Assembly: GCF_014649775.1 (NCBI RefSeq)
Contig: NZ_BMTR01000003.1
Coordinates: 496,001 to 560,000, forward strand
Length of the DNA: 64,000 nucleotides
DNA from: Streptomyces longisporoflavus
GTDB lineage: Bacteria; Actinomycetota; Actinomycetes; Streptomycetales; Streptomycetaceae
Reading direction: 5' to 3'
The notes under the pieces were generated by a model. That model was not told the DNA's origin and made no database searches. It saw only the letters and a list, made by a program, of their open reading frames with translations. The translations under genes were made by a program, and so were the position numbers. Below are positions 56,760 through 64,000 of the stretch, piece after piece; positions within the stretch are counted from its first letter, which is position 1; every line of letters starts with the position of its first letter.

Positions 56760-57152
56760 GTGGAACTCGCCCAAGTGCGCCTGCTCGTATCGGACTTCGG
56801 GGCCTGCTACCGCTTCTACGCCGAAACCCTGGGCCTCAGGCCGCAGTCGGGGGCGACGGACGGACCGTACGAGAAATTCAGCCCGGCGACCGGCTCCGCG
56901 GGGATCGCGCTCCAGGACCGCTCGATGATGGCCGGGTTCCTCGACGAGCTGGAGGAGCCCGCGACCGGACACCGCTCGCTGGTGGTGCTGCGCGTCGACG
57001 ACCTCGACGCGTACTGCGCACAGATCACCGAGCGCGGCGGAGCCGTCGTCCACGGCCCCGCACCGCTGACGGAACGCATGCGCGTCGCCCACCTCAGGGA
57101 CCCGGAAGGCAACGTGGTGGAGTTGCAGGAGTGGCTGCTGCTGCGCGGCTGA
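56760..57152 (+). CDS. VOC superfamily (glyoxalase/bleomycin-resistance-like) protein
   Basis: A 130-residue protein from GTG 56760 with paired beta-alpha-beta-beta-beta modules: VRLLVSDFGACYRFYAETLGL and LVVLRVDDLDAYCAQITERG...HLRDPEGNVVELQEW. The Glu of VVELQ is a usual metal ligand. It may be a lyase, dioxygenase or binding protein; the substrate is unknown. It follows rsmE by 27 nt. Confidence 0.88.
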   Translation: MELAQVRLLVSDFGACYRFYAETLGLRPQSGATDGPYEKFSPATGSAGIALQDRSMMAGFLDELEEPATGHRSLVVLRVDDLDAYCAQITERGGAVVHGPAPLTERMRVAHLRDPEGNVVELQEWLLLRG

Positions 57153-57507
57153 GGGCGCCGGCGAAGAGCGGTCGGACGGACCCCGGCTCGTAGAGGTTGA
57201 GCCACTTCCCGTCGTGTTCCGGTCGTCCTCCCGTCGCCCTCTGCCGGTCACGTCCACTGGCCGGCCGTTCGCCCGGACCTCCTCCGGTGTTGTCGTGGCG
57301 GCGTTGGAGCTGCCGCAGGTCGTCGACGGCGAGGTGCCGGGTTCGGCGGTGGTTTCCCGCCCGGGGCGGCCGCGGGCGGGGCGGGCGTCCGGCACGTCAT
57401 GTCCCCGGAATGTCCCCGGAGCCCCGCGTCCGCCGGTGGCCGAAGCCGTCCGGAGTGGACGCAAAGGGGACTATCGTCAGGCGGCTCGCAGTGGCACTCT
57501 GCCGCCT
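57153..57507. other. 355-bp region without a convincing gene
   Basis: No frame has a good start, ribosome-binding site and domain. On the minus strand a short run reads EHDGKWLNLYEPGSVRPLFA (about 57160-57216) and looks protein-like, but it has no start and ends within the VOC gene. The region probably contains the promoter of the lipoprotein gene at 57508. Confidence 0.5.
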
Positions 57508-58116
57508 ATGGGGGCATTGAGGCGCATACGTGATCGTGCGGCGGACGTCAGCGGACGGCGTCGGCGGGTGCTGTACGCCGTCGGGTTCGCGGGGGCGGCG
57601 GTGATCGGCGTCGCCGCGTGCGACCCGGTCGACGGGTCGACGAACACCGCTGCCGTCGCGATCACCACCGACGAGATGGCCACGAAGGAGCTGGAGCGGC
57701 AGAACCTCGACGTGCTGTGGATCAGCTGCACGGCCCGCTTCAAGGACAAGGTCACACCCTCCAGCGGTGATCCGGAGCAGAAGGCCGACGTCACCGTGGA
57801 CTGCCAGGGACAGGCCCGGAAGGGGTCCGACGACACCAGCAACATCACCGTCAAGGGCACGGTCTGGTCCGTCGTCGACGGACACTGCGTCCGCGGCAGC
57901 CTGACCGCCAAGGTCGACGGCAAGGAGTGGTTCCAGGTAGAGGTGCTCGGCGACTGCTCCGGCGGCGACGAACCCACCGACGACGGCGGCTGGGACGACG
58001 GCGACGACCACAGCGGCGACACACCCGACGAGCCGGACCAGCCGCCCGCCGCGACCGTCACGGTGACCGTCCCCGGCACACCGGATCCCACGTGCTCCTG
58101 CTTCAAGGGCAAGTGA
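57508..58116 (+). CDS. Putative lipoprotein
   Basis: A 202-residue protein from ATG 57508. A basic start (RRIRDRAADVSGRRRR), a hydrophobic helix and the lipobox VAAC (about residues 31-34) suggest lipidation and export. The mature part has cysteines in WISCTARF, VDCQGQ, GHCVRGS and LGDCSGG, likely disulfide-bonded. An acidic Asp/Gly/Pro linker follows, then a C-terminal CSCFKGK. I do not recognise the domain. Confidence 0.75.
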   Translation: MGALRRIRDRAADVSGRRRRVLYAVGFAGAAVIGVAACDPVDGSTNTAAVAITTDEMATKELERQNLDVLWISCTARFKDKVTPSSGDPEQKADVTVDCQGQARKGSDDTSNITVKGTVWSVVDGHCVRGSLTAKVDGKEWFQVEVLGDCSGGDEPTDDGGWDDGDDHSGDTPDEPDQPPAATVTVTVPGTPDPTCSCFKGK

Positions 58117-58196
58117 ACACCGGCGACTTGACCGCGTGCGCGGGCAAGTGATCCAAAACGCTCTCCGGCTCCGCCGCGGCTGCTTAGGCTGGCTTG

Positions 58197-61100
58197 GTGA
58201 CACTGACTGGACACTCTGCGTATCTCCGGTATCCGCATCTGCGCGGCGAGTTGGTCGCCTTCACCGCTGAGGACGACGTCTGGGTCGCGCCCCTCGACGG
58301 CGGCCGGGCATGGCGCGTCAGCGCCGACAACATGCCCGTGAACCACCCCCGCATCTCCCCGGACGGCACGACCGTGGCCTGGACGTCCACCCGCGACGGC
58401 GCCCCCGAGGTGCACGTCGCGCCGGTCGACGGCGGCCCCTCCAAGCGGCTCACATACTGGGGGAACACGCGTACGGCGGTGCGGGGCTGGACCCCGGACG
58501 GACAGGTCCTCGCGGTCAGTGCGTACGGCCAGGCCTCGCTGCGCCGCAGCTGGGCGCGGGCCGTCCCGCTGGACGGCGGGCCCGCGGAAACCCTGCCGTA
58601 CGGCGTCGTGGGCGACGTCGCCCACGGCCCCGGGGAGGGCCAGGCCCTGCTGCTCACCGCGCCGATGGGCCGCGAGGCCGCCTGGTGGAAGCGCTACCGC
58701 GGCGGCACGGCGGGCAAACTCTGGATCCGGCGCGGCGGTACCGGCGGCGCGGGCAGTGCGGGCGGTGAGGACCGCTTCGTACGGGTCCACGAAGAGCTCG
58801 ACGGGAACATCGAGTACCCGCTGTGGGTGGGCGAGCGCATCGCCTTCCTCTCCGATCACGAAGGCGTCGGCGCCCTCTACTCCTCCCTGCCCGACGGCTC
58901 CGACCTGCGCAGGCATACCGGCATCGACGGCTTCTACGCCCGCCACGCCGCCACCGACGGCACCCGCGCCGTGTACGCGTCCGCGGGCGAACTCCTGCTC
59001 CTCGACGACCTGTCGGACACCGCCGAGCCGCGCCGCGTCGACGTGCGCCTCGGCGGCCAGCGCACCGACCTCCAGCCGTTCCCGGTGAGCGCGGCGCGCT
59101 GGTTCGGTGCCGCCGCCCCCGACCACACGGGGCGCGGCAGCGCCGTCTCCGTGCGCGGCGGCGTGCACTGGGTGACCCATCGCGAGGGGCCCGCCCGTGC
59201 GCTCGCCGTCGAGCACGGGGTGCGCGCACGGCTGCCGCGGACCTTCCGGGTCGACGGCGAGGAACACGTCGTCTGGGTGACGGACGCGGAGGGCGACGAC
59301 GCGCTCCAGTTCGCGCCCGCCACCGGGCTCGCGCCGGGCGCCACGCCGCGCAGGATCGCCGCCGGGCAGCTGGGCCGGGTGCTCGGACTCGCCATGGCGC
59401 CCGACGGCAGCAGGGCCGCCGTCGCCTCGCACGACGGGCGGGTGCTGCTCGTGGAGCGCGAGAGCGGGGAGGTGCGTGAGGTCGACCGCGGGGAGCACGG
59501 GGACGCCACAGGGCTCGTCTTCTCGCCCGACTCGGCCTGGCTCGCGTGGTCGCATCCGGGGCCGCGCCCGCTGCGGCAGCTGAAGCTGGCGAACACGGCC
59601 GACCTCTCGGTGTCCGAGGCGACGCCGCTGCGCTTCCGCGATTACGCGCCCGCGTTCACCCTCGACGGCAAGCACCTGGCGTTCCTGTCGGCCCGGGCCT
59701 TCGACCCCGTCTACGACGAGCACGTCTTCGATCTCGCCTTCGTCGGCGGATCGCGCCCCTACCTCATCACGCTGGCCGCCACCACGCCCTCGCCCTTCGG
59801 GCCGCAGCGGCACGGGCGGCCCTTCGAGACGCCCGACAAGGACGAGACCCCGGACAGCGAGGGGTCGCCCGTCACCCGCATCGACCTCGACGGGCTCGCC
59901 GACCGCATCGTGCCGTTCCCGGTCGAGGCCGCCCGCTACTCCACCCTGCGGGCCGCCAAGGACGGCGTCCTGTGGCTGCGGCACCCCGTGCGGGGCGTCC
60001 TCGGTGCGTCCAGGGCCACCCCCTCGGACCCCGATCCGCGGACCGAGCTCGAACGGTACGACCTCGTGCAGCAGCACATCGATGAACTGGCCTCCGACGC
60101 CGACCACTTCTCCGTCAGCGGTGACGGCAAGCGGGTGCTGCTGTGGGCCGACGGCAAGCTGAAGGTCGTGCCGAGCGACCGGCGTGCCTCCGGCGAGGAG
60201 GGCTCCGACTCGAACATCAGCGTCGACCTCACACGGGTCAGGCAGACCGTCGATCCGGCCGCCGAATGGCGCCAGATGTACGACGAGGCCGGGCGGCTGA
60301 TGCGGGACAACTTCTGGCGGCCCGACCTGGGCGGGGTCGACTGGGACGGCGTCCTCGACCGCTACCGTCCCGTCCTCGACCGCGTGGCCACGCACGGCGA
60401 TCTCGTGGACCTGCTGTGGGAGGTCGCGGGTGAGCTCGGCACCTCGCACGCGTACGTCATGGGGGGCGGGTCCTGGGGGAGCCCGGCGGTGCGGCAGGGG
60501 CTGCTCGGCGCGGATCTCTCGCGGGGCGAGGACGGGGCGTGGCGGATCGACCGCATCCTCCCCTCCGAGACGTCGGACCCGTCCGCCCGCTCACCGCTCG
60601 CCGCGCCGGGGGTGGCCGTCCGTGCCGGGGACGCGTTGCTGGCGGTCGCGGGCCGGCCGGTCGATCCGGTGACGGGTCCCGGTCCGCTCCTCGTCGGCAC
60701 GGCGGGGAAGCCGGTGGAGCTCACGGTGTCGCCGGCGGGCGGCGGCGACCCCCGGCACGCCGTGGTGATCCCCGTCGACGACGAGGAGCCGCTGCGCTAC
60801 CACGCCTGGGTCGCGGACCGGCGCGCGTACGTCCACGAGCGGTCCGGGGGGCGGCTCGGATATCTGCACGTGCCGGACATGCAGGCGCCCGGCTGGGCGC
60901 AGATCCACCGGGACCTGCGGGTGGAGGTGGCGCGGGACGGTCTCGTGGTGGACGTCCGCGAGAACCGCGGCGGGCACACGTCGCAGCTGGTGGTGGAGAA
61001 GCTGGCCCGCAAGATCGTGGGCTGGGACCTGCCGCGGGGCGCACAGCCGTTCAGCTATCCGTCGGACGCGCCCCGGGGACCCGTCGTCGCCGTCGCCAAC

Positions 61101-61442
61101 GAGTTCTCCGGTTCGGACGGGGACATCGTGAACGCGGCGATCAAGGCCCTTGGCATCGGGCCCGTCGTGGGGACGCGCACGTGGGGCGGCGTGATCGGCA
61201 TAGACAGCCGGTACCGCCTGGTGGACGGGACGCTGGTGACGCAGCCGAAGTACGCGTTCTGGCTCGAGGGATACGGGTGGGGGGTCGAGAACTACGGGGT
61301 GGACCCGGACGTGGAGGTGGTGACGACCCCGGAGGACTACGCGTCGGGCCGAGACCCCCAACTGGACGAGGCGGTCCGCCTGGCCCTGTCCGCCCTGGAA
61401 ACCACCCCACCGAAATCGGCGCCGGGGCTGCCGGGGGCCTGA
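58197..61442 (+). CDS. Tricorn protease (S41 family)
   Basis: A 1081-residue protein from GTG 58197, with TAGGCT 6 nt upstream. Residues ~1-660 are two beta-propellers (ISPDGTTVAWTSTRDG, FTLDGKHLAFLSARAF). A core domain, a PDZ-like segment (~780-860) and the S41 catalytic part follow. S750-H751 (TSHAYVMGG) and S973-D974 (NEFSGSDGD) sit close to the positions of the catalytic residues in archaeal tricorn. It degrades peptides downstream of the proteasome in known systems. It is cytoplasmic, with no signal peptide. Confidence 0.92.
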   Translation: MTLTGHSAYLRYPHLRGELVAFTAEDDVWVAPLDGGRAWRVSADNMPVNHPRISPDGTTVAWTSTRDGAPEVHVAPVDGGPSKRLTYWGNTRTAVRGWTPDGQVLAVSAYGQASLRRSWARAVPLDGGPAETLPYGVVGDVAHGPGEGQALLLTAPMGREAAWWKRYRGGTAGKLWIRRGGTGGAGSAGGEDRFVRVHEELDGNIEYPLWVGERIAFLSDHEGVGALYSSLPDGSDLRRHTGIDGFYARHAATDGTRAVYASAGELLLLDDLSDTAEPRRVDVRLGGQRTDLQPFPVSAARWFGAAAPDHTGRGSAVSVRGGVHWVTHREGPARALAVEHGVRARLPRTFRVDGEEHVVWVTDAEGDDALQFAPATGLAPGATPRRIAAGQLGRVLGLAMAPDGSRAAVASHDGRVLLVERESGEVREVDRGEHGDATGLVFSPDSAWLAWSHPGPRPLRQLKLANTADLSVSEATPLRFRDYAPAFTLDGKHLAFLSARAFDPVYDEHVFDLAFVGGSRPYLITLAATTPSPFGPQRHGRPFETPDKDETPDSEGSPVTRIDLDGLADRIVPFPVEAARYSTLRAAKDGVLWLRHPVRGVLGASRATPSDPDPRTELERYDLVQQHIDELASDADHFSVSGDGKRVLLWADGKLKVVPSDRRASGEEGSDSNISVDLTRVRQTVDPAAEWRQMYDEAGRLMRDNFWRPDLGGVDWDGVLDRYRPVLDRVATHGDLVDLLWEVAGELGTSHAYVMGGGSWGSPAVRQGLLGADLSRGEDGAWRIDRILPSETSDPSARSPLAAPGVAVRAGDALLAVAGRPVDPVTGPGPLLVGTAGKPVELTVSPAGGGDPRHAVVIPVDDEEPLRYHAWVADRRAYVHERSGGRLGYLHVPDMQAPGWAQIHRDLRVEVARDGLVVDVRENRGGHTSQLVVEKLARKIVGWDLPRGAQPFSYPSDAPRGPVVAVANEFSGSDGDIVNAAIKALGIGPVVGTRTWGGVIGIDSRYRLVDGTLVTQPKYAFWLEGYGWGVENYGVDPDVEVVTTPEDYASGRDPQLDEAVRLALSALETTPPKSAPGLPGA

Positions 61443-61614
61443 GGGAGTCGATGGGCGACGCGGGGCAACCGGGCGGGTGGGCGGGTGGGCGGGAAAGGCC
61501 TGTCCGGGAATCCAGGGGCACCGGGGACCCCGGGCCACAGGGGAGGGGCTTGGCAAGGGCGCAGCCCGGATAGCATGCGGGGACAAGACACACCGCGAGG
61601 ACCGGAGGCGCCGC

Positions 61615-61968
61615 ATGGCGGGAGAACCGCAGGCAGACTGCCTGTTCTGCAAGATCGTCGCGGGCGATGTGCCCGCCACCGTCGTCAGGGAGACGGAGAC
61701 GACCGTGGCCTTCCGGGACATCAACCCGCAGGCCCCCACCCACATCCTGGTCATCCCCAAGGTGCACTACCCGGACGCGGCCGGCCTCGCCGCCGCCGAA
61801 CCCGCCGTCGCGGCCGACGTCCTCCGGGAAGCCGGCGAGGTCGCCGCCGAGGAGAAGGCGGAGAGCTACCGCATCGTCTTCAACACCGGCACCGGCGCCG
61901 GCCAGACCGTCTTCCACGCGCACGCCCACGTCCTCGGCGGACGCGGCCTGCAGTGGCCTCCGGGATAA
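61615..61968 (+). CDS. HIT family nucleotide-binding hydrolase
   Basis: A 117-residue protein from ATG 61615 (GGAGG, 6-nt spacer). CLFCKIVAGDVPA at the N-terminus supplies part of a zinc site. NPQAPTHILVIPK, and the histidine triad HAHAHVLGG (HxHxHxx) near the C-terminus, place it in the HINT branch, which hydrolyses AMP-lysine and other phosphoramidates. RNase Z follows 22 nt later. Confidence 0.95.
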   Translation: MAGEPQADCLFCKIVAGDVPATVVRETETTVAFRDINPQAPTHILVIPKVHYPDAAGLAAAEPAVAADVLREAGEVAAEEKAESYRIVFNTGTGAGQTVFHAHAHVLGGRGLQWPPG

Positions 61969-61990
61969 CGGGACAGCGGGATAACTCACC

Positions 61991-62899
61991 TTGTCCGTAC
62001 GTGAACTCGTCGTCCTCGGCACCGCCAGCCAGGTACCGACCCGGCACCGCAACCACAACGGGTACGTCCTGCTCTGGGACGGGCAGGGCATCCTTTTCGA
62101 CCCCGGCGAGGGCACGCAGCGCCAGATGCTGCGTGCCGGGGTCGCCGCTCACGACCTGCACCGGATCTGTGTCACGCACTTCCACGGCGACCACTCGCTG
62201 GGGCTGCCCGGCGTCATCCAGCGGATCAACCTGGACCGTGTCCCGCACGACGTGACCGTGCACTTCCCGCGCTCCGGGCAGCATTTCTTCGACCGGCTGC
62301 GGTACGCGACCGCCTATCGCGAGACCGTCCAGCTCGTCGTGGAACCGGTCGCGGACAGCACAAGGCTGGCCGACACGCCCGCCTTCGCCCTCGACGCCGT
62401 CAAGCTGTCCCACCCCGTCGAGTCCTTCGGCTACCGCATCACCGAACCCGACGGCCGCCGCATACTCCCTCGGCTGCTCGCCGCGCGCGGCATCGCGGGG
62501 CCCGACGTGGGGCGCCTCCAGCGCGAGGGCGAGGTGCGGGGCGTCACGCTCGACGAGGTCAGCACGGTGCGGCGCGGACAGCGGTTCGCCTTTGTGATGG
62601 ACACCCGGCTGTGCGACGGCGTCCACGCCCTCGCCGAGGGCTGCGACATGCTCGTCATCGAGTCCACCTTCCTGAATGAAGACGAGCAACTTGCCCTCGA
62701 CCACGGCCACTTGACCGTGGGCCAAGCCGCCCGCGTCGCCATGGAATCCGGCGTCCGGCATCTCGTGCTGACCCACTTCAGCCAGCGCTACCCCGACCCC
62801 GGCGTATTCGAGCAGCAGGCCCGGGAAGCGGGATTCGACGGTGAACTCACCGTCGCACAAGACCTGTTGCGTGTACCTCTGCCCAAACGAACCACCTGA
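61991..62899 (+). CDS. rnz: Ribonuclease Z
   Basis: A 302-residue MBL-fold endoribonuclease that trims tRNA 3' ends. [21 protein letters not shown] and the zinc motif [13 protein letters not shown] are typical, as are [25 protein letters not shown] and LTHFSQRY. The apparent start is TTG 61991, since no ATG or GTG lies suitably near; TTG starts are rare here. It is 13 nt upstream of the adenosine deaminase gene. Confidence 0.93.
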   Translation: MSVRELVVLGTASQVPTRHRNHNGYVLLWDGQGILFDPGEGTQRQMLRAGVAAHDLHRICVTHFHGDHSLGLPGVIQRINLDRVPHDVTVHFPRSGQHFFDRLRYATAYRETVQLVVEPVADSTRLADTPAFALDAVKLSHPVESFGYRITEPDGRRILPRLLAARGIAGPDVGRLQREGEVRGVTLDEVSTVRRGQRFAFVMDTRLCDGVHALAEGCDMLVIESTFLNEDEQLALDHGHLTVGQAARVAMESGVRHLVLTHFSQRYPDPGVFEQQAREAGFDGELTVAQDLLRVPLPKRTT

Positions 62900-62912
62900 A
62901 TGAGCCGCCGCA

Positions 62913-63914
62913 ATGCCCCTCCCCAAAGCCGAACTCCACCTCCACATCGAGGGGACGCTCGAACCCGAGCTGGCCTTCGCCCTCGCCGCCCGCAACGGCA
63001 TCACCCTGCCGTACGAGGACACCGAAGCGCTGCGCAAGGCCTATCTCTTCGACGACCTCCAGTCCTTCCTTGACCTGTACTACGGACTGATGGCCGTTCT
63101 GCTCACCGAGGAGGACTTCGAGGAGCTCGCCGACGCCTATCTGGCGCGCGCCGCCGAACAGGGCGTGCGGCACGCCGAGATCTTCTTCGACCCGCAGGCC
63201 CACATGGTGCGCGGCGTCGGCATCGGCACCGTCATCGAAGGGCTCGGCCGCGCCCTGGACCGCAGCGAGGAGCGGCACGGGATCTCGACCCGGCTCATCA
63301 TGTGCTTCCTGCGGGACCAGTCCGCCGAGTCGGCCCTGGAGACGTTGGAGGCCGCGAAGCCGTACCTGGACCGGATCATCGGCATCGGACTCGACTCGGC
63401 CGAGGTCGGCCACCCGCCCGCCAAGTTCCGCGAGGTCTACGAAGCCGCTGCCGCGCTCGGCCTGCGCCGGGTCGCGCACGCGGGCGAGGAGGGGCCGCCC
63501 GCGTACATCACGGAGGCCCTCGACGTCCTCGGTGTCGAGCGCATCGACCACGGACTGCGCTGCATGGAGGACGCGCAGCTGGTGGAGCGTCTGGTGAGCG
63601 AGCGGGTGCCGCTCACGCTGTGCCCGCTGTCCAACGTCCGGCTGCGCGCCGTCGACGTACTCGAAGAGCATCCCCTCGCGCGGATGATGGACGCCGGTCT
63701 GCTGTGCACGGTCAACTCCGACGACCCCGCGTACTTCGGCGGGTACGTCGACGACACCTTTCACGCCGTACGGGAAGCCCTCGGGCTCGACCGGGAGCGG
63801 TTGCGGGAGCTGGCGCGCAACTCGTTCGAGGCGTCCTTCCTCGACGGGAGCGCGCGGGACGAGGAGCTGCGGGCGCGGTATCTCGCCGAGGTCGCGGAAT
63901 ATTCGTTCGACTGA
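62913..63914 (+). CDS. Adenosine deaminase family protein
   Basis: A 333-residue amidohydrolase. Zinc ligands appear in AELHLHIEGTL (H9, H11), RVAHAGEEGP and VNSDDPAYFGGY. IDHGLRCMED and LTLCPLSNVRLR are typical. These point to the adenosine/adenine deaminase family. The SNVRL and DDPAYFGGY segments resemble the adenine deaminase branch, so adenine rather than adenosine may be the substrate. It is co-directional with rnz (13-nt gap). Confidence 0.9.
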   Translation: MPLPKAELHLHIEGTLEPELAFALAARNGITLPYEDTEALRKAYLFDDLQSFLDLYYGLMAVLLTEEDFEELADAYLARAAEQGVRHAEIFFDPQAHMVRGVGIGTVIEGLGRALDRSEERHGISTRLIMCFLRDQSAESALETLEAAKPYLDRIIGIGLDSAEVGHPPAKFREVYEAAAALGLRRVAHAGEEGPPAYITEALDVLGVERIDHGLRCMEDAQLVERLVSERVPLTLCPLSNVRLRAVDVLEEHPLARMMDAGLLCTVNSDDPAYFGGYVDDTFHAVREALGLDRERLRELARNSFEASFLDGSARDEELRARYLAEVAEYSFD

Positions 63915-63930
63915 TCGCGATGGGCGGAGA

Positions 63931-63936
63931 TATGGT
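63931..63936 (+). promoter_or_regulatory. Candidate -10 box at the right edge
   Basis: TATGGT matches TANNNT and lies 7 nt before the ATG of the small ORF at 63944. Confidence 0.4.
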
Positions 63937-63943
63937 CCGCCCC

Positions 63944-63973
63944 ATGGATTCCTGCGTTCAGCTCTACGGCTGA
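63944..63973 (+). CDS. Possible leader peptide (MDSCVQLYG)
   Basis: A 9-residue ORF, ATG 63944 to TGA 63973, without a Shine-Dalgarno sequence but 7 nt after a TANNNT -10 box. The layout matches the leuS leader in this window. It contains one Cys codon. The downstream gene lies outside the window, so regulation is speculative. Confidence 0.3.
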   Translation: MDSCVQLYG

Positions 63974-64000
63974 CACGGCCCTCATAGGCCCGAGCGCCCC

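Noticed and set aside
57197..57520. 107-codon plus-strand open frame
   Set aside because: Cys/Arg/Pro-rich product without a start signal or domain, overlapping the lipoprotein start.
57477..60449. 990-codon minus-strand open frame
   Set aside because: Antisense to the lipoprotein and tricorn protease genes; no domain or ribosome-binding site.

Overview
The window is about 72% GC, its genes show the strong third-codon-position G/C preference of high-GC actinobacteria, and GTG starts are frequent. Gene order and protein families point to a chromosomal core region of a Streptomyces species. The genus is inferred from families and synteny known to me; no search was run. There is no phage, integrase, transposase or CRISPR array.

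Layout: (1) 1-4.9 kb, the 3' end of the RNase E/G gene, a secreted phospholipase D-like protein, rplU-rpmA and obgE. (2) 5.0-17.8 kb, a minus-strand CDP-glycerol glycerophosphotransferase-like gene, proB and proA, two related single-pass membrane proteins, an M48 metalloprotease, two tiny membrane proteins, nadD, an LCP-like cell-wall protein, rsfS and a histidine phosphatase. (3) 18.0-22.5 kb, two identical tRNA-Ala(GGC) genes flanking an XRE/MmyB regulator with a DHA2 exporter, a pair of zinc-ribbon miniproteins and a GT87 mannosyltransferase-like gene. (4) 22.6-25.5 kb, a two-gene redox module: a bis-heme ferric-reductase-like membrane protein and a NuoF-ferredoxin fusion. (5) 25.7-37.6 kb, a leucine-rich leader peptide and attenuator before leuS, a membrane-anchored coiled-coil protein, DegV, comEA-comEC, a 256-bp array of 8-bp tandem repeats, a YceI-domain protein and holA.

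(6) 37.9-42.4 kb, rpsT divergent from lepA, then a long-chain acyl-CoA ligase. (7) 42.4-49.3 kb, a soluble poly-HAMP hybrid histidine kinase and a response regulator, divergent from an HATPase-GAF-SpoIIE phosphatase. I read this as an OsaABC-like stress/partner-switch cluster. (8) 49.4-54.7 kb, hemW, a DUF3097 gene, a metallo-beta-lactamase-fold gene, and hrcA-dnaJ behind a CIRCE operator. (9) 54.9-64 kb, nitronate monooxygenase-like, rsmE, a VOC protein, a lipoprotein, a tricorn protease, a HIT protein, RNase Z, adenosine deaminase and a second possible leader peptide cut by the window edge.

Functionally most of the window is housekeeping: ribosome biogenesis and translation (rplU, rpmA, obgE, rsfS, leuS, rpsT, lepA, rsmE), proline and NAD synthesis, and heat shock. 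The items most worth a second look are the redox module, the poly-HAMP cluster, the paralogous membrane pair, the degenerate LCP protein, the octamer array, and a recurring promoter layout. In that layout a TANNNT -10 box lies 6-8 nt before the start codon, which predicts leaderless mRNAs for about eleven genes or leaders.
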